Below the pieces are notes generated by a model that was not told the DNA's origin, ran no database searches, and saw only the letters and a list, made by a program, of their open reading frames with translations. Positions 1-7,664 of a stretch of DNA of 54,087 bases are shown here, one piece after another; the first letter of the stretch is position 1, and each line of letters opens with the position of its first letter. The translations under genes were made by a program, and so were the position numbers. Origin of the DNA: Clostridia bacterium (GTDB lineage: Bacteria; Bacillota; Clostridia; Oscillospirales; Acutalibacteraceae); NCBI GenBank assembly GCA_017474205.1, contig JAFVID010000067.1, forward strand, positions 1 through 54,087, read 5' to 3'.

Positions 1-455
1 GATACAAGCACATCCTTCATTTCTCCACCATAAGCGCCTGCATTCATAAACACTGCACCGCCCAGCGTACCGGGTATTCCCCAAGCAAATTCAAGTCCTG
101 AAAGAGAATTTTCAAGGGCAAAGGCGCAAAGACGGGAAAGTTTAACGCCTGCAGAACAAACAATATCACATCCATCAAGATAGATATCGGAAAGACCACC
201 CGTATGAAGCACAACTCCACGAATTCCGAAATCACTAACAAGCAAATTCGAGCCACCGCCTAAAAAATGAAGGGGTAATTCATTTTCACGGCAATAGTTT
301 ATAACACCTGCACACATTTCATTATTGATAGGTTTCACAAAAATATCGGCAGGACCACCTATTTTGAAGGTAGTATGTTGACTCATTTCCTCATTTTCGG
401 AATACGCACAGTTAATCTGTTCAAGATATTCTTTTAAGCCATCATAATTTAACAA
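1..455 (-). CDS. murB: MurB, UDP-N-acetylenolpyruvoylglucosamine reductase (partial, C-terminus off the window)
   Basis: This is the N-terminal half of the FAD enzyme that reduces UDP-GlcNAc-enolpyruvate to UDP-MurNAc in peptidoglycan synthesis. About 151 codons are present and the rest lies before base 1. Visible signatures are FKIGGPADIFV, the FAD-binding LGGGSNLLVSD and GIPGTLGGAVFMNAGAYGG. I chose a TTG start at 455 because GAGGTG lies about 6 bases upstream and the reading frame continues unbroken into these motifs. It follows hprK on the same strand with a gap of about 50 bases, an order common in Clostridia, so co-transcription with hprK is likely. Confidence 0.93.
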   Translation of the reverse strand, partial: MLNYDGLKEYLEQINCAYSENEEMSQHTTFKIGGPADIFVKPINNEMCAGVINYCRENELPLHFLGGGSNLLVSDFGIRGVVLHTGGLSDIYLDGCDIVCSAGVKLSRLCAFALENSLSGLEFAWGIPGTLGGAVFMNAGAYGGEMKDVLV

Positions 456-507
456 ACAAAGCACCTCGTTTATCGTTTATGAAAATCGATTAATATGTTT
501 ATAGATA

Positions 508-1440
508 TTATTGAATATCGTTTTGAAGTCCTAAATTTTCAAGAAGTTCTTCGGCGGCATTATAGCCCATCTTCTTTTGACGATTATTCATTGCGGCAAT
601 CTCAATGATAACCGCAAGGTTTCTACCGGGGGAAACAGGAATGGTCATTGAGGTAATATCAAGCCCCAATATATTGGTTGTTTCTCGATCAATACCAACT
701 CTATCATACGCTTTTTCGGGATCCCAATCTTCCAAATTAAGAACCATATCTATCTTCTCGGTAAGTTTTACCGATCCCATACCAAAAAGGCGACGGGCAT
801 TGATAATACCAACACCGCGAAGTTCCATAAAGTGGCGAATATTATCGGGAGAAGAACCAACCAAGGTTTTGGATGATACACGTCGAATTTCAACAGCATC
901 ATCGGCAATAAGTCGGTGACCACGCTTTACAAGTTCAATAGCAGTTTCACTCTTACCTACTCCGCTTTCGCCAAGCAAAAGGATACCCTCACCGTAAACC
1001 TCAACAAAAACACCATGGCGAGTTATACGAGGGGCAAGTTCAACGTTGAGATAAGAAATAAGGGATGCCATAAATGCAGATGGTTCTGCCGACGTTCTAA
1101 CAATTGGAACGTTATATTTTTTTGCACTTTCTAAAAATTCAGGTAAAACATCATTATTTCGGGTAAATACCACAAGAACAGGAAGTTGGGAAAAGAATTT
1201 ATCCACCTTCATTTTGCGTTCTTCGGGGTCTAATTCTGAAATATATGCAATTTCACCTAAACCTAATATTTGAATTCTTGTACTATCGAAAAATTTATAA
1301 AAACCTGAAAGTTGAAGTCCGGGGCGGTTAATATTAGCCGAACCTACCATTATGTTTTCTGCTTTATCGGGTAAATATATCTCTTCGAGAGAAAATTCTT
1401 GCATAATTTTTGCAACCGATACAAAGTATTGTTTCGACAA
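508..1440 (-). CDS. hprK: HPr kinase/phosphorylase
   Basis: The enzyme phosphorylates and dephosphorylates Ser-46 of HPr, the switch of carbon catabolite control in Firmicutes. The protein has 310 residues, normal for the family. It has an N-terminal MurF-like domain, then a kinase domain with P-loop GESGVGKSE near residue 155 and the family signature LRGVGIINARRLFG around residue 205. The start is TTG at 1440, with AGGAG 9 bases upstream. A sigma-A promoter lies directly upstream and murB follows. Its presence fits the sugar-uptake genes elsewhere in the window, but no direct link is visible. Confidence 0.96.
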   Translation of the reverse strand: MSKQYFVSVAKIMQEFSLEEIYLPDKAENIMVGSANINRPGLQLSGFYKFFDSTRIQILGLGEIAYISELDPEERKMKVDKFFSQLPVLVVFTRNNDVLPEFLESAKKYNVPIVRTSAEPSAFMASLISYLNVELAPRITRHGVFVEVYGEGILLLGESGVGKSETAIELVKRGHRLIADDAVEIRRVSSKTLVGSSPDNIRHFMELRGVGIINARRLFGMGSVKLTEKIDMVLNLEDWDPEKAYDRVGIDRETTNILGLDITSMTIPVSPGRNLAVIIEIAAMNNRQKKMGYNAAEELLENLGLQNDIQ

Positions 1441-1470
1441 GTCACACCACTCCTTTTATTATATTTATAT

Positions 1471-1499
1471 ATTATACTATATTTAATACAAAATTCCAA
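1471..1499 (-). promoter_or_regulatory. sigma-A promoter of hprK-murB
   Basis: Reading on the minus strand, TTGGAA (1494-1499) and TATAAT (1471-1476) are separated by 17 bases. The element lies about 30 bases before the hprK start. Confidence 0.7.
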
Positions 1500-1527
1500 T
1501 ACTTTTTTTGAAAGTGCAATAATTTTA

Positions 1528-1556
1528 TTGACTAATGTTGAATATAGAGATAAAAT
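1528..1556 (+). promoter_or_regulatory. sigma-A promoter of rdgB
   Basis: TTGACT (1528-1533) and TAAAAT (1551-1556) have a 17-base spacer, directly upstream of rdgB and divergent from the hprK promoter. Confidence 0.65.
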
Positions 1557-1586
1557 AAAGGTATAAAAATACAAGGAATGATTAAT

Positions 1587-2174
1587 ATGAAGTTTATTAT
1601 TGCTACAAAAAACAATAAAAAATTGAAGGAATTATCAAGAATATTAGAGCCCCTTGGAATTGAGGCAGTTACCGAATTCGACCTTGGAATTACACTTCCC
1701 GAAGTCGAAGAAACGGGCGACACATTCGAAGAAAACGCGTATCTTAAAGCAAAATCCGCATTAGACATAAGCGGTCTTCCTGCCGTTGCCGATGATTCGG
1801 GTCTTTGTGTTGATGCACTTGACGGCGCACCAGGTGTATATTCGGCGCGTTATGCAGGTGAAGATGCTCCAGATGAAATGAGAATTGTGAAACTCCTTGA
1901 AAATCTAAAGGATGTCCCTACCGAAAAACGCACCGCACGATTTGTATCTTCAATATGTTGTGTATTCCCTGACGGTAGAAAATTCACCGTTAGAGGCACC
2001 TGCGAAGGCACTATTGATTATTCCCCTAAAGGCGATAATGGATTTGGATATGACCCCGTTTTCCTTTGCGGTGAAAAAACCTTTGCAGAGATGTCCGACG
2101 CCGAAAAAGATGCAGTAAGTCATAGAGGCAATTCCCTTAAACTTTTCGCACAGGAATTACCAAAATATCTTTAA
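1587..2174 (+). CDS. rdgB: XTP/dITP pyrophosphatase (RdgB/HAM1 family)
   Basis: This house-cleaning enzyme hydrolyses non-canonical purine triphosphates (ITP, dITP, XTP) to monophosphates and keeps them out of DNA and RNA. It has 195 residues, usual length. Typical motifs are the N-terminal IIATKNNKKLKEL substrate loop, TFEENAYLKAK, the catalytic-site VADDSGLCVDAL and near the end FGYDPVF and SHRGNSLK. I prefer the ATG at 1587 over the in-frame ATG at 1578 because AAGGA is 9 bases before 1587. It is a single-gene unit with its own promoter and a shared terminator. Confidence 0.95.
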   Translation: MKFIIATKNNKKLKELSRILEPLGIEAVTEFDLGITLPEVEETGDTFEENAYLKAKSALDISGLPAVADDSGLCVDALDGAPGVYSARYAGEDAPDEMRIVKLLENLKDVPTEKRTARFVSSICCVFPDGRKFTVRGTCEGTIDYSPKGDNGFGYDPVFLCGEKTFAEMSDAEKDAVSHRGNSLKLFAQELPKYL

Positions 2175-2190
2175 TTTTGCTTTATAAAGC

Positions 2191-2225
2191 AAACAGCGAC
2201 TCAGAAAATGAGCCGCTGTTTTTAT
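2191..2225. terminator. bidirectional terminator between rdgB and the acetyltransferase gene
   Basis: The arms AACAGCG and CGCTGTT with inner CTCA/TGAG form a hairpin flanked by A-rich and T-rich runs. It sits between two converging genes and can serve both. Confidence 0.75.
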
Positions 2226-2690
2226 TTATAGTATCATTTCCATTCCTATTTTTTGAGGAACAAGGCCTTGTGATTCGTAGAATCGAAGGGCAGATGGATT
2301 ACAACTCCAAACATTAAGGGTAAGATTATAACAACCATTTTCTTTTGCAAATTCTTTGGCGTGTTCAAATAATTCTTTACCGATATGCTTTCCGCGAAGG
2401 TTTTCATCGACACAAAGGTCGTCAATATAAAGAGTTTTAATATCGGTAAGGACAGAATTTTCTATATGCTGCTGAAAAATGCAAAAGCAGTATCCTAAAA
2501 CATTGTCATTTTCATCCACCGAAACGAATATTGGGCGGGATTTATCACTCAACATATTAGTTAGTTCGGTTTCGTTATACTTCCTGCCGATTTTGAAGAT
2601 ATCGGGTCTGCCCTTATGATGCACCAAATCTACTTGTGAAAGTAAATCTCCGATTTTATCTATATCCTTTTCTACTGCAAATCTTATCAT
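2226..2690 (-). CDS. GNAT-family N-acetyltransferase
   Basis: A 154-residue acetyl-CoA-dependent acetyltransferase of the GCN5 fold; the acceptor is unknown. The acetyl-CoA binding motif is seen as LCVDENLRGKHIGKELFEHA (about residues 95-115), followed by NVWSCNPSALRFYESQGL, the usual C-terminal GNAT strand. The ATG at 2690 starts the conserved domain 5 bases after the ACT gene stops, so translational coupling is likely. A longer reading frame extends into the ACT gene but adds nothing conserved. It is the last gene of the T-box-controlled operon. Confidence 0.85.
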   Translation of the reverse strand: MIRFAVEKDIDKIGDLLSQVDLVHHKGRPDIFKIGRKYNETELTNMLSDKSRPIFVSVDENDNVLGYCFCIFQQHIENSVLTDIKTLYIDDLCVDENLRGKHIGKELFEHAKEFAKENGCYNLTLNVWSCNPSALRFYESQGLVPQKIGMEMIL

Positions 2691-2694
2691 TGTA

Positions 2695-3126
2695 TTAAAG
2701 TTTACAGATATCGGCATCGGTGATAAGATGGAATCCTGCATTTTCGAGGGCCTTTTCGGCGGTTTTGTTATCCTCTACCCTCAATACAACATAGGCGTGT
2801 TTTTCGGTACGAGCCATAAAGGCATAGAGGTATTCCATATTGATTTTGTTCTCATCAAGCACCTTAAGGGCTGCGGAAAGTTTACCGGGAGCGTCACCGA
2901 TTTTAACACCCACAACCTCGGTGATTTTAATGAGATATCCTTCTTCAGAAAGAATTCTTTCGGCGGTCTTTTCATCATTTACAATAAGACGAAGAATACC
3001 AAAATCCTGAGTTTCTGCGATAGAAAGTGCTCTGATATTTATATCATGTTTTGAAAGGGTGTCGGTAATAGATACAAGTGCACCTTGTTTGTTTTCAACA
3101 AATACTGTTAATTGCTTAATTGCCAT
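2695..3126 (-). CDS. tandem ACT-domain protein, probable amino-acid sensor
   Basis: The 143 residues hold two ACT repeats: KQLTVFVENKQGALVSIT at the N-terminus and VVGVKIGDAPGKLSAALKVL from about residue 70. ACT domains bind amino acids and control enzymes. Stand-alone double-ACT proteins commonly lie next to phenylacetate-CoA ligase-like genes in Firmicutes and archaea, as here (21 bases downstream). It probably senses an aromatic or branched amino acid for the ligase, but the ligand cannot be read from sequence. Confidence 0.88.
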   Translation of the reverse strand: MAIKQLTVFVENKQGALVSITDTLSKHDINIRALSIAETQDFGILRLIVNDEKTAERILSEEGYLIKITEVVGVKIGDAPGKLSAALKVLDENKINMEYLYAFMARTEKHAYVVLRVEDNKTAEKALENAGFHLITDADICKL

Positions 3127-3147
3127 AACTTTATCTCCTCTCTGATA

Positions 3148-4455
3148 TTACACAAGTTTTCTCTTGTCGATAACGCGAACTGCTTTACCTTCGCTTCTTG
3201 CAATACTCTTGGGTGCAACGAGGCGGACTGTGGGATTAATTCCCAACATAGTTTTCATTGCATTTGCAAGAGATTTTTCCATTTTAAGAATTTCACTTAC
3301 CTTATCGGTGAATTTTTCTGCCGTCATTTCTACGTTAACCTCAAAGGTATCATTATTCTTAACACGGTCAACAACGATTTGATAGTTGGGTTCGTATCCT
3401 TCGTTAAGAAGAACGGTTTCAATTTGACTTGGGAATACGTTAACACCGCGGATAATAAGCATATCGTCGGTTCTGCCCATAGGTTTAGCCATTTTCACAA
3501 GAGTACGGCCACAGGAACATTTTTCACGGGAAAGAACGCAAATATCGCGGGTACGATAACGAAGAAGGGGGAATCCTTCTTTATCGAGAGAGGTAAATAC
3601 AAGTTCACCTTTAGAACCTTCGGGAAGGACTTCACCTGTATCAGGATCGATGATTTCAGCAAAGAAGTGATCTTCGTTTATGTGCATTCCGGTTTGTTCA
3701 GAGCATTCAAATGCCACACCCGGGCCGGTTGACTCGGTAAGACCATAGATATCGTACGCCTTTATTCCAAGGGATTTTTCAATACCTTTACGCATTTCTT
3801 CGGTCCAGGGTTCAGCACCGAAAATACCCGCTTTTAGGGATATATCTTCCGGTTGGATGCCCTGCTCTTTAATGTATTCGCCAATATATGCGGCATAGGA
3901 AGGGGTGCAACAAAGTATAGTAGCACCTAAATCATTCATAAACTGAACCTGACGTTCGGTGTTACCCGAAGACATAGGAAGAGTAAGACATCCTACCTTT
4001 TGGGAGCCCCCATTAAGTCCAAAACCACCTGTAAATAATCCGTAACCGTAAGCTACCTGACATACGTCCTTTTTGGTACCGCCTACTGCAACAATTGCTC
4101 TTGCACAGCAATCTTCCCAAAGGTCAATATCATTTTGAGTGTAAAAAGCAACCACACGACGTCCTGTTGTGCCAGAAGTAGAATGAATACGAACGCAATT
4201 ATCAAGGGATGTTCCGAGAAGACCGTAAGGATATGCATCACGAAGGTCGGATTTTTGAAGGAAAGGAAGTTTATGGAGATCGTCAATCCCCTTAATATCC
4301 TCCGGTTTTACCCCTTTTTCATCCATAAGATTACGATAATACGGTACGTTTTCGTAAACGTGTTTAACCTGCTTTACAAGTTTTTCGGATTGAAGTTTTC
4401 TCATTTCTTCAAGGGGCATAGTTTCAATTTCTTTTTGAAAGTAGTTTTGTGCCAT
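3148..4455 (-). CDS. paaK: phenylacetate-CoA ligase (PaaK-like aryl-CoA ligase)
   Basis: An AMP-forming acyl-CoA synthetase that would activate phenylacetate or a related aryl acid to its CoA thioester. It has 435 residues, the family size. Motifs are the phosphate-binding HSTSGTTGRRVVAFYT (about residue 90), YGLTESTGPG near 235 and the C-terminal hinge TDDMLIIRGVNVFPSQIE. I chose ATG at 4455 (MAQNYF): AAAGGA is 8 bases upstream, and a longer upstream frame would run through the T-box terminator. First gene of an operon with the ACT and GNAT genes. In anaerobes such ligases work with 2-oxoacid:ferredoxin oxidoreductases; none is in this window. Confidence 0.9.
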   Translation of the reverse strand: MAQNYFQKEIETMPLEEMRKLQSEKLVKQVKHVYENVPYYRNLMDEKGVKPEDIKGIDDLHKLPFLQKSDLRDAYPYGLLGTSLDNCVRIHSTSGTTGRRVVAFYTQNDIDLWEDCCARAIVAVGGTKKDVCQVAYGYGLFTGGFGLNGGSQKVGCLTLPMSSGNTERQVQFMNDLGATILCCTPSYAAYIGEYIKEQGIQPEDISLKAGIFGAEPWTEEMRKGIEKSLGIKAYDIYGLTESTGPGVAFECSEQTGMHINEDHFFAEIIDPDTGEVLPEGSKGELVFTSLDKEGFPLLRYRTRDICVLSREKCSCGRTLVKMAKPMGRTDDMLIIRGVNVFPSQIETVLLNEGYEPNYQIVVDRVKNNDTFEVNVEMTAEKFTDKVSEILKMEKSLANAMKTMLGINPTVRLVAPKSIARSEGKAVRVIDKRKLV

Positions 4456-4512
4456 TTTAACCATCCTTTCTGTATTTTCTGTTTGGTACAAAGCTGTTGG
4501 ACTGCAAACAGC

Positions 4513-4822
4513 AAATAAAAAACGCCCTTTGCATTCCAAAATAAAGAATACAGAGGACGAGAAAATTCCCGTGGTACCACCTCAGTTCGTCGCTACTTCG
4601 CAGTAACGACCTTTACAGGTACTGACATACCTTAGTTCTATAACGGGAACTCCCGTTGCGTCCTACTTAAAGTAATACTTCGTTCAGCGCACTGCTAACA
4701 GAAGGAATTCAGGAAGGTCTTCCCCATTGTCTCGCACCAACCGACAACTCTCTCAAGGTTCATTCCTAACCTACTTGGTTCTGCTCAAACGCATTTAATT
4801 ATGTACAACCTATTCAATTGAC
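4513..4822 (-). promoter_or_regulatory. T-box leader controlling the paaK operon, probably Phe-specific
   Basis: On the minus strand the leader carries the T-box bulge GAGGTGGTACCACGG (about 4569-4583). A terminator with arms CGTCCT/AGGGCG and inner GTATTC/GAATGC is followed by GTTTTTT (4513-4559). Stem I shows the AGAGAG bulge and GGTGCGA apical loop near 4725-4755. At the base, AGCAGAA pairs with TTCTGTT, leaving the 3' specifier loop GAATTCC near 4700; read as GAA-TTC-C the specifier is TTC (Phe). T-boxes sense uncharged tRNA and allow read-through when the amino acid is scarce. The T-box call is firm; the codon choice is tentative. Confidence 0.9.
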
Positions 4823-4828
4823 ACTGTT

Positions 4829-4857
4829 AGTGTAATACTTTAACGTGTAAAAGTCAA
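4829..4857 (-). promoter_or_regulatory. sigma-A promoter of the T-box/paaK operon
   Basis: Minus-strand TTGACT (4852-4857) and TACACT (4829-4834) are 17 bases apart, placing the transcript start just upstream of the T-box leader. Confidence 0.75.
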
Positions 4858-4895
4858 GAGTTTTTTGATATTTTTTATATTTTTTGAAAAAACAC

Positions 4896-4924
4896 TTGCT
4901 TTTTATAATGATATGTAATATAAT
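4896..4924 (+). promoter_or_regulatory. sigma-A promoter of tRNA-Val
   Basis: TTGCTT (4896-4901), a 17-base spacer and TATAAT (4919-4924) end 12 bases before the tRNA. Confidence 0.7.
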
Positions 4925-4936
4925 CTCTTGGCAAGG

Positions 4937-5012
4937 GGACGTTTAGCTCAGCTGGTAGAGCATTCGCTTGACGTGCGAAGGGTCAGCGGTTCGAGTCCGT
5001 TAACGTCCACCA
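4937..5012 (+). tRNA. tRNA-Val (anticodon GAC)
   Basis: A complete cloverleaf can be folded: acceptor GGACGTT/AACGTCC, D arm with AGCTCAGCTGGTAGAGC, anticodon stem TTCGC/GCGAA with loop TTGACGT (anticodon GAC), and T arm GCGGTTCGAGTCCGT. The CCA end is encoded. Single gene with its own promoter and terminator. Confidence 0.96.
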
Positions 5013-5013
5013 A

Positions 5014-5043
5014 AAAAGACAAGTCGACTGACTTGTCTTTTTT
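5014..5043. terminator. bidirectional terminator after tRNA-Val
   Basis: AAGACAAGTC and GACTTGTCTT form a 10-bp stem with T7 on the plus strand and A-rich flank that gives a T-run on the minus strand. It also closes the DUF421/DUF4363 operon. Confidence 0.85.
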
Positions 5044-5048
5044 TCTAT

Positions 5049-5426
5049 CTAAAACCAGGTTTTAAGTCCATACATCTCTACCTCATATAATTGGTGGATA
5101 TAATATTCGCAAATTGTTACTTGTGATACAAAATCCTCGCTGTTAATATCGGCGAGGGTTTTTGTGTATTTTATTTCTTTTTCCGCATTCTCAATCGCAT
5201 TATATTGAATATAGAGGGAGAATATTTTCTTAGATTTTTTGAAGTTATTATTTAGTATTTCCATTTCATTTTTCGCTGAATCAACATCTCCGGAAATGGC
5301 GTATTCTTTTGCTTTATTTAGCGTTTCAAGATGCATTTCGGTTTTATTCTTTACATAGTTTATTCCTATTACTGCAGTCAATATGAGCATTATCGTAAGC
5401 ACTGCCGCAACATATAATCTTTTCAT
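5049..5426 (-). CDS. DUF4363-like small membrane-anchored protein
   Basis: A 125-residue protein with one N-terminal membrane segment (about residues 4-24, VAAVLTIMLILTAVIGINYV) followed by a soluble, Lys/Glu-rich helical part with EYAISGDVDSAKNEMEIL. Length and layout match DUF4363 proteins, often encoded beside DUF421 proteins in spore-formers. Its start shares one base with the stop of the DUF421 gene (TAATG), so the two are translationally coupled. Function is not known. Confidence 0.75.
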   Translation of the reverse strand: MKRLYVAAVLTIMLILTAVIGINYVKNKTEMHLETLNKAKEYAISGDVDSAKNEMEILNNNFKKSKKIFSLYIQYNAIENAEKEIKYTKTLADINSEDFVSQVTICEYYIHQLYEVEMYGLKTWF

Positions 5427-6103
5427 TATATTCCTGCCTCTTTTTTGATGTGTATAAGTTCCTTTTTCTCATTTGCAGTCATTAGTAAAACTTCCTTTAA
5501 TTTAAGCCGTTTATTCTTAAGATATTTTTTAATATCATCTTTATTAACCCCACACTCACTCATTCCTGCTTTGTTATAACATCCGTCGTTTACAACTATG
5601 CAGGGCATTCCAACGTAAGGTTGCACGTTGTTTACCATATATGCAGTTGCTGTTTGTTTTTCAGGTTTTAGCATAACACTTAAAACCCCGTTGGTTTCTA
5701 CTATTGCGAAGGCGATATCTTGAATAAAAAAATACCCCTGCACTCTTAATTCCTCCATTAGGTCGTTAACACTTAATCGGAGGTTTTTTAATGCCTTTTG
5801 ATCGATTATTCCATCTCTTATAATTATTACGGGATGACCATCGGTCAGGCGTCTTAAAACGGGCCATTTAAGCGCAACTGCGGATATTAACAATTCCAGT
5901 ATAACCAGCACCAAAATGGCCATAATACCATTGATTACCGGTCTGTTTAGGTCTTGTATAGGTGCGGCGGCACATTCCGATATTAAAATGGTAATTACAA
6001 GTTCTCCCGGTTGTAATTCTCCGATTTGTCTTTTGCCCATCAGTCGAAGCGAGATTATAACCGTTATATATAAAACAAAGGTTCTTACTAACGTTGCTGC
6101 CAA
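5426..6103 (-). CDS. DUF421 (YetF/YrbG-type) membrane protein
   Basis: 225 residues with about three N-terminal membrane helices and a cytoplasmic C-terminal domain. The family pattern is visible: RLMGKRQIGELQPGELVITILISE after the first helix and GHPVIIIRDGIIDQKALKNLRLSVNDL in the soluble part. Start is TTG at 6103, supported by AGGCGGTGA 7 bases upstream. Some family members are spore membrane proteins; the biochemical role is unknown. Diverges from the gerA operon across 62 bases. Confidence 0.88.
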   Translation of the reverse strand: MAATLVRTFVLYITVIISLRLMGKRQIGELQPGELVITILISECAAAPIQDLNRPVINGIMAILVLVILELLISAVALKWPVLRRLTDGHPVIIIRDGIIDQKALKNLRLSVNDLMEELRVQGYFFIQDIAFAIVETNGVLSVMLKPEKQTATAYMVNNVQPYVGMPCIVVNDGCYNKAGMSECGVNKDDIKKYLKNKRLKLKEVLLMTANEKKELIHIKKEAGI

Positions 6104-6165
6104 TTTATATTCACCGCCTAAATATTTTCAAAAACTATTATTAGTCCAACAAAGGATTTTATTCA

Positions 6166-7662
6166 ATGAATATATTTAACGAAAGAAAAGTATACCCTGA
6201 TGATTTCCCATCTAGATTCAGTTGTTTGATTGAAGAAAATATCAATTTACTCGAAAATATTTTCGACAATAGTTCCGATCTTATTATTCGCAAGTTTTCG
6301 GTTTGTGGATACGATTTTGCAGCGGTTCATTTAGAAAATATGATAAACAAGGGAGAGTTTAATAAGCAGTTATTATTTGCATTAAACAACTGTGCGAAAC
6401 TTCCTCTTGATCCTCACGAAAGATTTGACTACATTGAACAAACGGTAAGTTCTTGTCCTGATCAAAAACGTAGTGAGTCGGTTGAGCAAACAATAAATTT
6501 ACTGATGAGCGGACACGCTCTTTTATTTTCTCAAAACGTATCTGTAGTGTTAGCCCTTGGCGTTCAAGGATATCCAAGGAGAAACATTACCGATTCAAAT
6601 TCCGAAGTTACCGAAAGGGGCTCCCAAGAGGCATTTACCGAGACAATCAGAGAAAATATCGCCCTTATAAGAAAGAGGATGAAAACTCCCGACCTTAAAT
6701 TTAAATATATAAAAATCGGGAAACTTTCAAAAACTGACGTTGCTCTTTGTTATATTGATGGAATTGTTTCTCCAAAAATCTTAAAACGGGTAGAAGAACG
6801 ACTTTCAAGCATCAAAATTGATACCGTTTTAGAATCGGGATATTTACAACCTTTTTTAGAAAACAACGTATACTCACTATTCACCGAAGTAGGCAACAGC
6901 GAAAGACCCGATACAGTTTGCGGTAAGATATCCGAAGGCAGGATCGCTATTTTGGTGGATGGAACACCCTTTTGTTTAATCGTTCCTTATTTATTTGTTG
7001 AAAATTTTCAAAATTTGGATGACTACACCCTTAATCCTGTTTTCGTATCATTCATTAGATTATTAAAATATTTTTCATTTTTCTTATCTATTTTATTACC
7101 GGGATTATACGTTGCTATTGGAGAGTTCAATCCCGAAATATTTCCAACCGCAATATTCTATAAGGTAGTTGATGCTAAAACCACAACACCCTTTTCTTTG
7201 CTTTGGGAAGCTTTAATTATATATACCATATACGAAATAATGCGTGAAGCGGGATTGCGTCTTCCGAAAGCAGTAGGACACGCGGTGAGCATTGTTGGTG
7301 CTTTAGTAATCGGTGATGCGGCTGTATCGGCAGGTCTTATCGGTGCTCCTATGATAATTATTGTTGCTATTACCGCCCTTGCATCATACGTTGTACCGAA
7401 GTTATACTACGCTTCCGCCATTTTAAGAATAATATTCATTTTTATTGGTGGACTTGCAGGTGTATTTGGAGTTATTATCGGTCTTTGGACCGTTATCGTT
7501 ATTATTTGTTCCCACAACTCTTACGGCATCCCCTATTCCGCTCCGATTGTACCATTTGATATAAAATCTATGCGAGATACTTTTATTAGAATGAGTTGGA
7601 GAAAACTTTCTAAAAAGAATATTAAAATACAAAAACTAAAGGGTGTTGAAAGCGAGGTATAA
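6166..7662 (+). CDS. gerA: spore germination protein, GerA family (A subunit)
   Basis: The A subunit of a nutrient germinant receptor in the spore inner membrane. 498 residues: a soluble N-terminal domain to about residue 290, then a membrane domain with several hydrophobic segments (HFFLSILLPGLYVA-like stretch near 305, IVGALVIGDAAVSAGLIGAP near 385, IFIFIGGLAGVFGVIIGLW near 425). Typical signatures are SGYLQPFLENN and EGRIAILVDGTPFCLIVPYL. AAAGGA is 9 bases before ATG. First gene of a tight A-B-C operon. Such receptors are usually made in the forespore under sigma-G; I could not identify a convincing promoter. Confidence 0.94.
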   Translation: MNIFNERKVYPDDFPSRFSCLIEENINLLENIFDNSSDLIIRKFSVCGYDFAAVHLENMINKGEFNKQLLFALNNCAKLPLDPHERFDYIEQTVSSCPDQKRSESVEQTINLLMSGHALLFSQNVSVVLALGVQGYPRRNITDSNSEVTERGSQEAFTETIRENIALIRKRMKTPDLKFKYIKIGKLSKTDVALCYIDGIVSPKILKRVEERLSSIKIDTVLESGYLQPFLENNVYSLFTEVGNSERPDTVCGKISEGRIAILVDGTPFCLIVPYLFVENFQNLDDYTLNPVFVSFIRLLKYFSFFLSILLPGLYVAIGEFNPEIFPTAIFYKVVDAKTTTPFSLLWEALIIYTIYEIMREAGLRLPKAVGHAVSIVGALVIGDAAVSAGLIGAPMIIIVAITALASYVVPKLYYASAILRIIFIFIGGLAGVFGVIIGLWTVIVIICSHNSYGIPYSAPIVPFDIKSMRDTFIRMSWRKLSKKNIKIQKLKGVESEV

Positions 7663-7664
7663 AT

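Noticed and set aside
3112-3732. Plus-strand 206-codon frame over the ACT and paaK genes
   Set aside because: Antisense to two well-supported genes and without protein features.
4456-4539. N-terminal extension of paaK
   Set aside because: It would translate through the T-box terminator; the ribosome site fits ATG 4455.
6104-6165. Sigma-G promoter for gerA
   Set aside because: AT-rich matches exist but none gives both elements at proper spacing.
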